Source: Trachythela sp. YZ-2020 (taxonomy: Eukaryota > Cnidaria > Anthozoa > Malacalcyonacea > Clavulariidae). Taken from it: a stretch of 64,000 nucleotides of DNA. A program made the translations under genes and the position numbers. How positions within the stretch are numbered: the first letter of the stretch is position 1; the number at the start of each line of letters is the position of its first letter. Positions 44,263 through 56,833 of the stretch are shown in pieces. Location: NCBI GenBank assembly GCA_016169945.1, contig JADLSH010000377.1, positions 2,596,001 through 2,660,000 of the forward strand, given 5' to 3'. A model generated the notes under the pieces. That model saw nothing but the letters and a program-made list of their open reading frames with translations, was not told the origin of the DNA and did no database searches.

Positions 44263-46142
44263 ATCCTCCTATTTCTAAAACACTTCCAGGTAAACGAACC
44301 AGCATGAAACAATTTTTGAATGTCAAACAACGGAGACGGATTTCTAAAAAATGCAAAGAGAAAAAATGTTTATTTAAACAATTGAATGAAAAGGTCGACA
44401 ACAAATTGGTTGTGAACCTAACAAAAGAACAACTACCCAAGCCCCTCATTTCAGTCTTGAACAAGGGTTTAAAATTTGTACCGAAGCCAAAACCGGTTGC
44501 ATGGGAAATTGTTTATAATGCATTTCTAAAATTCCGCCGATGCATGTACATCAAATATTATTTCTTTGACATGGAGATTAACAACGAGAGCCATGATTTT
44601 AGAACTCCCAGTACTTGGGAACCACCACAACCAACAAACGAAAATCTTGTGGCATACATTGCGAACATTTTGGCTACCTTAAGAGAAAATTTTCATGAAA
44701 AGCAATTCAACATGCATGACAACCTGACTGGAAAAGAACGAGATTTTATTTCAAACTATGAAAGGAACGAAAAACACATCATAAAGCCTGCGGACAAGGG
44801 CGGTGCCGTTGTGATTTGGTCCTCTGAGGACTACAAGACAGAGGCACACACGCAACTTTCCAACCCCCAGAATTACGAACTGGTTGATTCTCAGCCTAGA
44901 TTGATGTTGAACAGTTTATCCGGAGAAATTACCAAATATTTGCATGATATTCTATGTTCACATCTGATTGATCATAAAACATTTTTGTTTCTGTTGCCGG
45001 AAACGACCCCACGCGTACCCATATTTTACATGCTGCCCAAAATACACAAGAAAAATGTACCCGGTAGGCCAATCATTTCGGGATGTGGATCGCCCACCGA
45101 CAACCTGTCGCATTTCGTGGACAAATATCTAAATCCGATAACAGAAACAATACCATCCTACATTAAGGATACAAATCACTTTCTAAGCATCATTTTGAAT
45201 TTAACGGACTGCCTCCCAGAGGGCACCATATTAGTCACAATTGATGTGAAATCCTTATACACCAACATACCAATCAGTGAAGGGATAAATGCATGCATGC
45301 AAGCCTTGAAATCATTTTACTCAGATGACTGGCCCTTGTTGCCGGTAATTGAACAATTTCTCGATTACACCATGAGACGTAACTACTTCACATTCGAAGC
45401 AAAATTATATTTGCAAAAACACGGCACAGCCATGGGCACAAAAACGGCGCCATCCTTTGCAAACATTTTCATGGCTGAACTAGAAGAATCTTTTTTCAAA
45501 ACTTTAAGGCACAACGAAAAGCCTTTGTTTTACCGTCGATTTCTCGATGACGGCTTTATTATCTGGACACATGGTCTAGTTGCACTTAAACAATTTATGG
45601 ACAAATTGAATTCGTTTCATAAAACAATTAAATTTGAGTACACCTATTCGGAAAAAGAAGTTAGTTTTTTGGACACAACAATTTATAAGGATGCGGACGG
45701 CAAAATCAAATCAGACCTTTACATCAAACCAACGGATTGCCAACCGCTTTTACACAATAACTCATTCCATCCCAAACAATGTAAAGCTGGCTTAGTGTAC
45801 AGTCAAATGTTGAGATATCGTCGCATAATCACGGACGACGACCGATTTGCCTCGAGGGTGCAACACCTGAGGGCAGTTTTGCTCGCTCGTGGCTATAAAG
45901 ATGACGATATCCTACAGGCTGTAGACAGAGCAAGCATTTACACCCAATCACACTTACTCGATAACACATCCCAGAGAAACAGCAGACCATCAGTCCTACC
46001 ATTTGTGATACCATACCATCCACGACTGCACCAAGTGAACAGAATCCTGCGACAACACTGGGCATATATTGAAAGCGACAGATATCTTGCGGGATCTTTC
46101 CAACTGCACCAACGGTCGCCTTCCAGAGACACAAGAATCTAA
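44250..46142 (+). CDS. Penelope-like reverse transcriptase, unit 1
   Basis: The long frame is open from about 44196; the first ATG is at 44304 (MKQFLNVKQRRR). RT blocks in order: IKPADKGGAVVIW (about residue 178 counting from 44250), LPKIHK, GRPIISGCGSPTD, TIDVKSLYTNIPI, GTAMGTKTAPSFANIF and FLDDGFIIW (catalytic Asp pair, about residue 432). The C-terminus is shifted by one lost G near 46091 compared with unit 2, giving a short aberrant tail. No GIY-YIG endonuclease or cysteine-rich linker follows in any frame I can see. This would make it an endonuclease-lacking type, if not a 3' deletion. Confidence 0.85.
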   Translation: MATINPPISKTLPGKRTSMKQFLNVKQRRRISKKCKEKKCLFKQLNEKVDNKLVVNLTKEQLPKPLISVLNKGLKFVPKPKPVAWEIVYNAFLKFRRCMYIKYYFFDMEINNESHDFRTPSTWEPPQPTNENLVAYIANILATLRENFHEKQFNMHDNLTGKERDFISNYERNEKHIIKPADKGGAVVIWSSEDYKTEAHTQLSNPQNYELVDSQPRLMLNSLSGEITKYLHDILCSHLIDHKTFLFLLPETTPRVPIFYMLPKIHKKNVPGRPIISGCGSPTDNLSHFVDKYLNPITETIPSYIKDTNHFLSIILNLTDCLPEGTILVTIDVKSLYTNIPISEGINACMQALKSFYSDDWPLLPVIEQFLDYTMRRNYFTFEAKLYLQKHGTAMGTKTAPSFANIFMAELEESFFKTLRHNEKPLFYRRFLDDGFIIWTHGLVALKQFMDKLNSFHKTIKFEYTYSEKEVSFLDTTIYKDADGKIKSDLYIKPTDCQPLLHNNSFHPKQCKAGLVYSQMLRYRRIITDDDRFASRVQHLRAVLLARGYKDDDILQAVDRASIYTQSHLLDNTSQRNSRPSVLPFVIPYHPRLHQVNRILRQHWAYIESDRYLAGSFQLHQRSPSRDTRI

Positions 46143-48939
46143 GAGAACATTTTATACGTTCTAAACACACGTGACACTGATATAATGTTCAGAACTATAA
46201 ACTCTCACTCAGTAAATGATTGATGAGGATAGCCTATTCATAATTTATATCATATTTTATAACACCAAATAGAAATTGTAGGATTGAGTCACCGTCGTAT
46301 ATGTATATAGTAGGCAGAGATTCTTGCAAGATATCAGGATATTTATAGTATATAAGGTATATAAAATATTAAATTGTGAATCGAATCACATGTGTATTGA
46401 TAATTGACATCGTAGAATTCTGTATAATAAACTCACATTTTGCTGTGGATATTTACGTGTACCAATGAATAAACATTCACAAATCCTCCAGCTTTTCTTT
46501 ATTGTCTACTTTACACGTTTACAACCAGGATTTCGGCAATCTTTCATTCACAATATCCCATTTTATAAGACATTTGCACGCACGCCATTTTGAAACGAAC
46601 AACGTTTTCCATAAATGACGTAATCATACACGATCGCGCAATACACTCATATGTCTGCCTGAGAACCAGGAAGTGACGAGAATTCACCGGAAACATCGTA
46701 AGTTTGTTTACATATTTTCTATCAATTTATTAATTTGACACATAGTTTTAGCTCGTATTAATATCGTGAATAGATGCACGCATTTTTTACACGATCTAAG
46801 GCAATGATTTTCATGATAATCGCTGCCAAGTAATTACACAAAATATTTTGCTGACGGCATCCCATTTATTTCTGAGCGTTTTCCTACATGATATACTATA
46901 TAAACAATCCTTTTATAAATCTAATAATATCCACATGGCACACAGTCCACATTGGGTACGGCCACAAAACACAATTTCAAAATCCACCTCCGTTAAACTT
47001 AGTTTATCGCAAATCCCGTCAACGCTGACGCCACGCGTACGACACAGCGGCCTCTCGGGTTTCAAACATACAAAATAATATATTTAGTGATCAGGACATA
47101 TTTCTTCCTCCTTTACTGCAACACTCCAACCTAGCTTTCGTATACAACGGGCGCGTCGTTCCAAGGCTCGCCGGTGAGCTAGAAACGCGCCCCCCTGATC
47201 GTGCTTGGAGCCTGATGAATCACGATCACACGGGTAGAATGCATGCAGTTATAACTTCTGCAAATGTATGCATTCTAGTTGTCTTCGTAACTTTATAACA
47301 CCCGGTTTTGCAATTCTCTCAACACACCTTTCTCTTTCTTCTTTCACCTTCCAAGTAGCTAGACGGGAGTGTCAAGGGCCATGATCCACATGCCTAGCCC
47401 AGCTCCAAGCGCATTTTACACACAGGATATAGAAATTACACAATGAATTGAGACTCGGCGGAAACCTAACCCACATCATCAGTCCACCCCATCCTCCCAT
47501 TGCCACGCCCATTCATGGGCATGCCCCTGTGCACACCACACAAAGCGCTCACGATACAGTACACTGTGCAACACCACCCTAAGGACAAAGCTTATTAAAA
47601 TGAGCAATTGTCCAACCCTATGTTCTTCACACAGACACATGTTCTCTGCACTGCACCCAAAATATATGCAAAAGACTTTTTGATGGGAAAGGGTTTGTGC
47701 TTTTGTTATTGGCTTTCAACATGCATGTGGTCAATGGGGTCATTATTTCGATTCCGTGACTTTCTTGTCGCCGGATCACATCGTGCATGAAAAAAATATA
47801 TGTTGGTTCAGGGTGAGTGCGGTTGTTATCATGCATGGACCTAGCATGTGGCACTGACACAAAGATACAACTTTCCAACATTCCCCGGTGCACACTGGTC
47901 ATTTTTACACAAACGACGGCAAGAGAGAACGAGGGTGATTCCTAACAGATGATTACACTGCATTTGAACATGAAACAATTGCACAAAACACCAACTTTCC
48001 TATCAAAATCATTTCCTATTTCTGTCTGGGAAATTTGGAATTTCCTTAAAGTGGAAACACCACAGTAAAATCCGACATGGATCTCCCACGCCCTTCAAAT
48101 GTTTAGAAATTATACTAAGACTAATTCGGGGTCGAAATCACACAGCCAAACGTATCCTAGGCGGGAGACTTAGGCATGCAATTCATGAAAATGCCTGTCT
48201 AGATTTTTTGAAAAATGTTCACAAGGTCCTACTCACGTTGATAAACCTAAACTGGTTCCCAGCCGTGACCTCTGCTATTTTCATGATTAACCCCTCGGTT
48301 CTTTGAGGGATTACGGCAGATCGACTATCATGGGACTTTACATGATGTCCTAAGTCAGTCACAGCCACCTACGGAGGATGGAACCACGTAAAAACAATGA
48401 CATGAAGACGACACAAATTGCCATATTCACGCCATCACAGTCTCTCCCGCTCAAAGACGTTAGATCAAAGCATATCATGTGATACACTACACACGTCATA
48501 ACATCAACACTTTCATATATTTGTTACTTCATGTAATACATTATCGTAAATAGCACATTGATCATATTACCAATGAATGTCAACACATGATCTCAAATGT
48601 TTACAAGTCAGATTGCAGGAATGAATTTCATGAAGTTCATACTGTCCTGGAGACGGAACATAGTAACGGTAGGATCCAAAAAACCGATACTCTATACACA
48701 TGATATAGAAATTACACAAAAATTATGTTCAAATACCATTCGGTGAACGGGGAACGATCATGAATGATCTCCTACCCTACACTAATGACCGTCCAAGGCT
48801 TTACAAACTCCATTAGGAAATCCACAAAATTCATGAGTCTCTAAATTTCAATCCATTCCAGAACGCTTTCCACAAATGATGGGACTGATAAACTAACACC
48901 ACTTTTCTAACACAAACGCATTCCTCTTCCAATACCATC

Positions 48940-49479
48940 ATGGAGGATGGATACCCAATGTCACCGCTTACAACCCAAGTGCTCCAAGATATAGAAGAAC
49001 TCCTTAACAACCTTGAATCAGACACGCCAGTAGATCCGAAAGAGTTGATTGCAGACTCGCAAGTTCAACCATTCACGCTTGAAATGTCTCCTGACGATGA
49101 AATTCCAGAGAACGATGAAATTCCAGAGAACGATGAAATTCCACAGAACGATGTTACATCCACCACTCCATCTGTACCCAAGAAGAACTCGAATTCACGA
49201 AGGTCGTTGAAGCGGCTACGGAGGCATAGCCGAAACAAAACAGTCCCAAAAATTGATATTCAACCGGAAGTAGACCTCTCCGACGATCTATTGCACAAGT
49301 GGCAATCTTGCGTGATGGGTTGTTCCTTGAAACTAACGAACATCCTCATGACGCACCATGAGCAGCAATTATTATCAAAGAGGGACACACCACCAGACCT
49401 GATGTTGCTTGACCCATCATCACCTCCAACTGTACCCCATTTTCGCCATCAGCCAATCCACCAGGGTTGGCGACAATAA
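48940..49479 (+). CDS. Penelope-like element unit 2, N-terminal frame
   Basis: Identical 179-residue product to 43723-44262, with the same -1 offset to the RT frame. Conservation of the offset in both units means it was already present in their common source. Confidence 0.7.
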   Translation: MEDGYPMSPLTTQVLQDIEELLNNLESDTPVDPKELIADSQVQPFTLEMSPDDEIPENDEIPENDEIPQNDVTSTTPSVPKKNSNSRRSLKRLRRHSRNKTVPKIDIQPEVDLSDDLLHKWQSCVMGCSLKLTNILMTHHEQQLLSKRDTPPDLMLLDPSSPPTVPHFRHQPIHQGWRQ

Positions 49480-49567
49480 ATCCTCCTATTTCTAAAACAC
49501 TTCCAGGTAAACGAACCAGCATGAAACAATTTTTGAATGTCAAACAACGGAGACGGATTTCTAAAAA

Positions 49568-51390
49568 ATGCAAAGAGAAAAATGTTTATTTAAACAATTG
49601 AATGAAAAGGTCGACAACAAATTGGTTGTGAACCTAACAAAAGAACAACTACCCAAGCCCCTCATTTCAGTCTTGAACAAGGGTTTAAAATTTGTACCGA
49701 AGCCAAAACCGGTTGCATGGGAAATTGTTTATAATGCATTTCTAAAATTCCGCCGATGCATGTACATCAAATATTATTTCTTTGACATGGAGATTAACAA
49801 CGAGAGCCATGATTTTAGAACTCCCAGTACTTGGGAACCACCACAACCAACAAACGAAAATCTTGTGGCATACATTGCGAACATTTTGGCTACCTTAAGA
49901 GAAAATTTTCATGAAAAGCAATTCAACATGCATGACAACCTGACTGGAAAGAACGAGATTTTATTTCAAACTATGAAAGGAACGAAAAACACATCATAAA
50001 GCCTGCGGACAAGGGCGGTGCCGTTGTGATTTGGTCCTCTGAGGACTACAAGACAGAGGCACACACGCAACTTTCCAACCCCCAGAATTACGAACTGGTT
50101 GATTCTCAGCCTAGATTGATGTTGAACAGTTTATCCGGAGAAATTACCAAATATTTGCATGATATTCTATGTTCACATCTGATTGATCATAAAACATTTT
50201 TGTTTCTGTTGCCGGAAACGACCCCACGCGTACCCATATTTTACATGCTGCCCAAAATACACAAGACAAATGTACCCGGTAGGCCAATCATTTCGGGATG
50301 TGGATCGCCCACCGACAACCTGTCGCATTTCGTGGACAAATATCTAAATCCGATAACAGAAACAATACCATCCTACATTAAGGATACAAATCACTTTCTA
50401 AGCATCATTTTGAATTTAACGGACTGCCTCCCAGAGGGCACCATATTAGTCACAATTGATGTGAAATCCTTATACACCAACATACCAATCAGTGAAGGGA
50501 TAAATGCATGCATGCAAGCCTTGAAATCATTTTACTCAGATGACTGGCCCTTGTTGCCGGTAATTGAACAATTTCTCGATTACACCATGAGACGTAACTA
50601 CTTCACATTCGAAGCAAAATTATATTTGCAAAAACACGGCACAGCCATGGGCACAAAAACGGCACCATCCTTTGCAAACATTTTCATGGCTGAACTAGAA
50701 GAATCTTTTTTCAAAACTTTAAGGCACAACGAAAAGCCTTTGTTTTACCGTCGATTTCTCGATGACGGCTTTATTATCTGGACACATGGTCTAGTTGCAC
50801 TTAAACAATTTATGGACAAATTGAATTCGTTTCATAAAACAATTAAATTTGAGTACACCTATTCGGAAAAAGAAGTTAATTTTTTGGACACAACAATTTA
50901 TAAGGATGCGGACGGCAAAATCAAATCAGACCTTTACATCAAACCAACGGATTGCCAACCGCTTTTACACAATAACTCATTCCATCCCAAACAATGTAAA
51001 GCTGGCTTAGTGTACAGTCAAATGTTGAGATATCGTCGCATAATCACGGACGACGACCGATTTGCCTCGAGGGTGCAACACCTGAGGGCAGTTTTGCTCG
51101 CTCGTGGCTATAAAGATGACGATATCCTACAGGCTGTAGACAGAGCAAGCATTTACACCCAATCACACTTACTCGATAACACATCCCAGAGAAACAGCAG
51201 ACCATCAGTCCTACCATTTGTGATACCATACCATCCACGACTGCACCAAGTGAACAGAATCCTGCGACAACACTGGGCATATATTGAAAGCGACAGATAT
51301 CTTGCGGGGATCTTTCCAACTGCACCAACGGTCGCCTTCCAGAGACACAAGAATCTAAGAGAACATTTTATACGTTCTAAACACACGTGA
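49568..51390 (+). pseudogene. Penelope-like reverse transcriptase, unit 2 (two frameshifts)
   Basis: Nearly identical to unit 1 but with two single-base losses, in the A-run at about 49580 and at about 49948. These split it into frames 49568-49999 and 50026-51390. All RT motifs are present in the second frame except PADKGG, which spans the break. Unlike unit 1, the C-terminus is in frame (FPTAPTVAFQRHKNLREHF) and ends at TGA 51390. Again no endonuclease domain follows. Confidence 0.85.
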
Positions 51391-52773
51391 CACTGATATA
51401 ATGTTCAGAACTATAAACTCTCACTCAGTAAATGATTGATGAGGATAGCCTATTCATAATTTATATCATATTTTATAACACCAAATAGAAATTGTAGGAT
51501 TGCACCGTCGTATATGTATATAGTAGGCAGAGATTCTTGCAAGATATCAGGATATTTATAGTATATAAGGTATATAAAATATTAAATTGTGAATCGAATC
51601 ACATGTGTATTGATAATTGACATCGTAGAATTCTGTATAATAAACTCACATTTTGCTGTGGATATTTACGTGTACCAATGAATAAACATTCACAAATCCT
51701 CCAGCTTTTCTTTATTGACGACTTTACACGTTTACAACCAGGATTTCGGCAATCTTTCATTCACAATATCCCATTTTATAAGACATTTGCACGCACGCCA
51801 TTTTGAAACGAACAACGTTTTCCATAAATGACGTAATCATACACGATCGCGCAATACACTCATATGTCTGCCTGAGAACCAGGAAGTGACGAGAATTCAC
51901 CGGAAACATCGTAAGTTTGTTTACATATTTTCTATCAATTTATTAATTTGACACATAGTTTTAGCTCGTATTAATATCGTGAATAGATGCACGCAATTTT
52001 TACACGATCTAAGGCAATGATTTTCATGATAATCGCTGCCAAGTAATTACACAGAAAATATTTTGCTGACGACATCCCATTTATTTCTGAGCGTTTTCCT
52101 ACATGATATACTATATAAACAATCCTTTTATAAATCTAATAATATCCACATGTTACACAGTCCACATTGGGTACGGCCACAAAACACAATTTCAAAATCC
52201 ACCTCCGTTAAACTTAGTTTATCGCAAATCCCGTCAACGCTGACGCCACGCGTACGACACAGCGGCCTCTCGGGTTTCAAACATACAAAATAATATATTT
52301 AGTGATCAGGACATATTTCTTCCTCCTTTACTGCAACACTCCAACCTAGCTTTCGTATACAACGGGCGCGTCGTTCCAAGGCTCGCCGGTGAGCTAGAAA
52401 CGCGCCCCCCTGATCGTGCTTGGAGCCTGATGAATCACGATCACACGGGTAGAATGCATGCAGTTATAACTTCTGCAAATGTATGCATTCTAGTTGTCTT
52501 CGTAACTTTTATAACACCCGGGTTTTGCAATTCTCTCAACACACCTTTCTCTCTTTCTTCTTTCACCTTCCAAGTAGCTAGACGGGAGTGTCAAGGGCCA
52601 TGATCCACATGCCTAGCCCAGCTCCAAGCGCATTTTACACACAGGATATAGAAATTACACAATGAATTGGAGACTCGGCGGAAACCTAACCCACATCATC
52701 AGTCCACCCCCATCCTCCCATTGCCACGCCCATTCATGGGCATGCCCCTGTGCACACCACACAAAGCGCTCAC

Positions 52774-53937
52774 GATACAGTACACTGTGCAACACCACCC
52801 TAAGGACAAAGCTTATTAAAATGAGCAATTGTCCAACCCTATGTTCTTCACACAGACACATGTTCACTGCACTGCACCCAAAATATATGCAAAAGACTTT
52901 TTGATGGGAAAGGGTTTGTGCTTTTGTTATTGGCTTTCAACATGCATGTGGTCAATGGGGTCATTATTTCGATTCCGTGACTTTCTTGTCGCCGGATCAC
53001 ATCGTGCATGCAAAAAATATATGTTGGTTCAGGGTGAGTGCGGTTGTTATCATGCATGGACCTAGCATGTGGCACTGACACAAAGATACAACTTTCCAAC
53101 ATTCCCCGGTGCACACTGGTCATTTTTACACAAACGACGGCAAGAGAGAACGAGGGTGATTCCTAACAGATGATTACACTGCATTTGAACATGAAACAAT
53201 TGCACAAAACACCAACTTTCCTATCAAAATCATTTCCTATTTCTGTCTGGGAAATTTGGAATTTCCTTAAAGTGGAAACACCACAGTAAAATCCGACATG
53301 GATCTCCCACGCCCTTCAAATGTTTAGAAATTATACTAAGACTAATTCGGGGTCGAAATCACACAGCCAAACGTATCCTAGGCGGGAGACTTAGGCATGC
53401 AATTCATGAAAATGCCTGTCTAGATTTTTTGAAAAATGTTCACAAGGTCCTACTCACGTTGATAAACCTAAACTGGTTCCCAGCCGTGACCTCTGCTATT
53501 GTCATGATTAACCCCTCGGTTCTTTGAGGGATTACGGCAGATCGACTATCATGGGACTTTACATGATGTCCTAAGTCAGTCACAGCCACCTACGGAGGAT
53601 GGAACCACGTAAAAACAATGACATGAAGACGACACAAATTGCCATATTCACGCCATCTCAGTCTCTCCCGCTCAAAGACGTTAGATCAAAGCATATCATG
53701 TGATACACTACACACGTCATAACATCAACACTTTCATATATTTGTTACTTCATGTAATACATTATCGTAAATAGCACATTGATCATATTACCAATGAATG
53801 TCAACACATGATCTCAAATCAGATTGCAGGAATGAATTTCATGAAGTTCATACTGTCCTGGAGACGGAACATAGTAACGGTAGGATCCAAAAAACCGATA
53901 CTCTATACACATGATATAGAAATTACACAAAAATTAT
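52774..53937 (+). repeat. third, partial Penelope unit (pLTR-like)
   Basis: Equals the start of each full unit and stops at ACACAAAAATTAT, about 200 bases before the ORF1 start. Right beyond it the host TIR element resumes with ATAACATGG. Confidence 0.85.
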
Positions 53938-54830
53938 ATAACATGGATTTTGGTCCCCCAAAATTGAAAATCTCCAAATTACTGGCGTGAACTATCGTAA
54001 ATGTCGGCGTATCTCCGGCGTAGAGTTTACATGGAATGCACCCTGGGTCATATCACAAGAAATGAGATCAAACTTTGGATATGAAAAAATAATATTGCAT
54101 GTTTGAAGTCATGATCTACACAAACCAAAACAATATGGCATTGCCTTCTAAAGTTAAAGTTGGGACCAACAGTCGCAGGTACATTTCAGAAACAAACAAC
54201 TTGTAGGCACATTTTGTATTAAAAGACTTGTTATAAGTCATTGATGGAAAGTTGAAAGAAATGTCTACCAGTTATGGGGAAACAACTTTAGTCTTTATTA
54301 TTAATGGTAGTTAATGACGGTAGAGAAACCTATAAAGGGCTGAGCCAATCAGCCGAGTCAGCCGACTATAGAATTATAGAAATTCACAGCTCATCACATA
54401 ATTATTTCGCATTTTTATGGCGATGTTTTGCAGGCACATCAAATAGTTTTGCGTTCCCAAGCACACAAAAAAGTTATCGACCCCTATTCAGCTGTTCGGA
54501 GATTTAGAGCCTGTTTATATGAGAGACAGGAGGGGATGTTTGCCGGGATGGAACGTTTTTCAACCCGCGTTTATATGAGTGTTTTGTAGCATTTTTGTCA
54601 GATGAACAGGTCATAAGCATTACATATTGGAATCCGTTGCCACAGGAATAACCACTGTGTTAAGAGATCAAAAGATTTGGCTGAGGATTAGCAACCGAAC
54701 AGATTTTCAACGAACCTAAAATCACACTTTTGGAAACAAGTTTTACACCCAACAACCTGATCACCACTTCTAAAATTGAAATGTGTCCACAAAATGTTAT
54801 TTACAACCTTAATAGCCCAGCTACTGTACA

Positions 54831-55875
54831 CAGGGCTCAAGATTTGCGGTATCCCGATATCCACGGGATACCAGAATTTGATTTTGGTTATTGGTTATCA
54901 TAGGCTTAGTATTCCGACGGGATACTATAAAAATTTTGAGTTTCCGATCCAAACTCTATACATTGTCGCGAATGTTCAACAAAATACTGAAGCTCTGTTT
55001 TGGCGCTTTGTTTCTTATTCTGTGTATTTTTTTGTTGTTTGTTGTTTGTTGTGCGAATGCGGAATGGATTTGTCCACAAGATTAATTCATGACAGACAAA
55101 GGCGAAAATCCATCTCAAAAAGTGTGTGGGGGGGGGGGGGGGATGAGCCCGCTAATAGTTATGGAGGCATGTAACACGTTTAACAATTCCGCATCATTTC
55201 CGCATCATTTATAGACACCTCCCGACCAGTGGCATAGCCACTGTGTTGACTTTGAGGGGACAAAACAAACATAGATTCAGAACGCGACCGCCAATGGCAC
55301 GAGAATGTTAGGGGGCCAGGGGTCATGCTCCCCTTGAGAAATTTTGAATTTCTAGGGTGTCTATATACAAGAGCATTTGATCCATCTTGAGACAAGTTCT
55401 GGAGAAAAATCATAACCACGAAAAAAGCCATTTTTATCGTTATTCCAGACAATGTACACCCGAAAGCACAAGGGAGTATGTGGGCATGCTCCACTAGAAA
55501 TCTAGAAACGCCATTTCGTGCACTTTGGGGGACGACTTTACAGAATTCTGATGATCAGAACATGTCGTATAAGCCAAAGTGGAAAAAAGTGGGGGAATAA
55601 TTACATATCGGTCGCCCTCTGCCCAAAAAGTGGGGGGATTCGTCCCCCCCCAGGATTGACGCCCTTGATGACAAATGGCAGTATGTATTCATCATTGTTA
55701 TACCATTATAAGCACTGGTCTGGCTTATTTTTTTCATATTTTACCTTGTTTGGATACTGCTAATCGGAATACCTACTATCCAAATCTGGGATACTAAATT
55801 TCAAGGAAGGATACCAGATTTTAAGGTGCTAGTATCCATTTGGATACTAGTAAAAAAATCAAATCTTGAGCCCTG
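54831..55875. mobile_element. TIR element, 1,045 bp, TSD TGTACA
   Basis: Ends CAGGGCTCAAGATTTG and the inverse CAAATCTTGAGCCCTG, flanked by TGTACA (54825-54830, 55876-55881). Copy C (about 36453) has the uninterrupted site. Repeated GGATAC motifs lie subterminally. The interior 55224-55668 has a CAGTGGCATAGCCA start like an hAT end plus G/C runs, so another partial element may be nested. No transposase frame. Confidence 0.85.
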
Positions 55876-56833
55876 TGTACATGTAGATGAGACAGCCCAT
55901 GTCACATGTTTATTATGTTGAAAATACTAGTTCGGTTTAAACAAGATCACTTGTCTGTTGAGGCAGATCTTGCTTAGGCGGGCTGGCTCGGTTCCCATAT
56001 ACATGTAATATGAAATTTAATAAAAATAATAACAAATGCCGTATCTCAGCATAACCCATATATACAGCCTCTTACTCTCAAGCTGCACAAAGCCTGTATG
56101 ATTCTAATTCAAATTATTTGCTTTTATGGCCAATTGCTTGCCATAATTAACTATCCTTGACCCTGTAACTACCTGGTCTGTTTTAAACATTCCAGTTAAT
56201 TTAGTTTTCCTTTTTCAGGGCATGCCATCAAATTTATGAGATTTTACTCAAGTATGTCTTCTTTTAGGGATTGTTAAATGGCTTGATTGAGAACACTTCT
56301 TACTGCATCATTGAATGGAAAAGATAGGTTTGTCTTCATATGTACTTGTTAGTTGCATGAATGACAAAAGGCAAACATATTATGCCAAGACTGTGACATG
56401 CAGATTTACACATTTAGTGACCTAGCCTAGTCTTGGAAATGTAGAAACCAAGAGTACTGCATACGTACAGTACGTGGTTCTTGGCTGACAAAATGTATCC
56501 TGGTTATCAGCTGGGTATCATGTAATACTATTGCTAGTCACCTTATTTATATATATCAATAGATACAGTATTACCGATATATTATTTTACAGTAATATAT
56601 GCATTAATATTAGTTGTTTCTTCATATAGCATAACATTTTGTTCTTGTAATTCTTGCATTAGAAGGGATTTTGCGAGGATTAATATATCGAGCCACCTGT
56701 ATCAACAATGTGCCAACCTATCTGTGCATAGTTGTATTTGTATCATGTATATGCTTATCATGATCAAATGCCCTCTAATTTACCCACATTATTTTCCCAC
56801 ATTATTTTCTTGTGAAATTTTCTGTATGTAGGG

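Larger units (their letters stand above)
42370..53937 (+). mobile_element. tandem Penelope-like array: two full units plus a 5' partial unit
   Basis: Unit 1 is 42370-47552, unit 2 47553-52773 and the partial unit 52774-53937, all head to tail and nearly identical. The partial unit equals the first 1.16 kb of a full unit, so the array reads as pLTR-body-pLTR-body-pLTR. Tandem and partially tandem copies are characteristic of Penelope-like elements. Each full unit has a non-coding 5' region, ORF1, the RT frame, and a 3' region with AATAAA (46426-46431 in unit 1). Confidence 0.9.
42180..54047. mobile_element. TIR element with TSD TCATAT, hosting the Penelope array
   Basis: Ends CCCAGGGTGCATTCCATG and its exact inverse, flanked by TCATAT (42174-42179, 54048-54053). 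Removing the array leaves about 300 bases (42180-42369 and 53938-54047) with subterminal CGCCGGA/TCCGGCG motifs, so it was a small non-autonomous element. Copy C shows the empty target, apart from a small local difference. I cannot assign the superfamily from a 6-bp TSD. Confidence 0.85.

Noticed and set aside
45829..46170. Minus-strand open frames under the Penelope RT
   Set aside because: Shadows of the plus-strand RT frame. Same pattern in unit 2.
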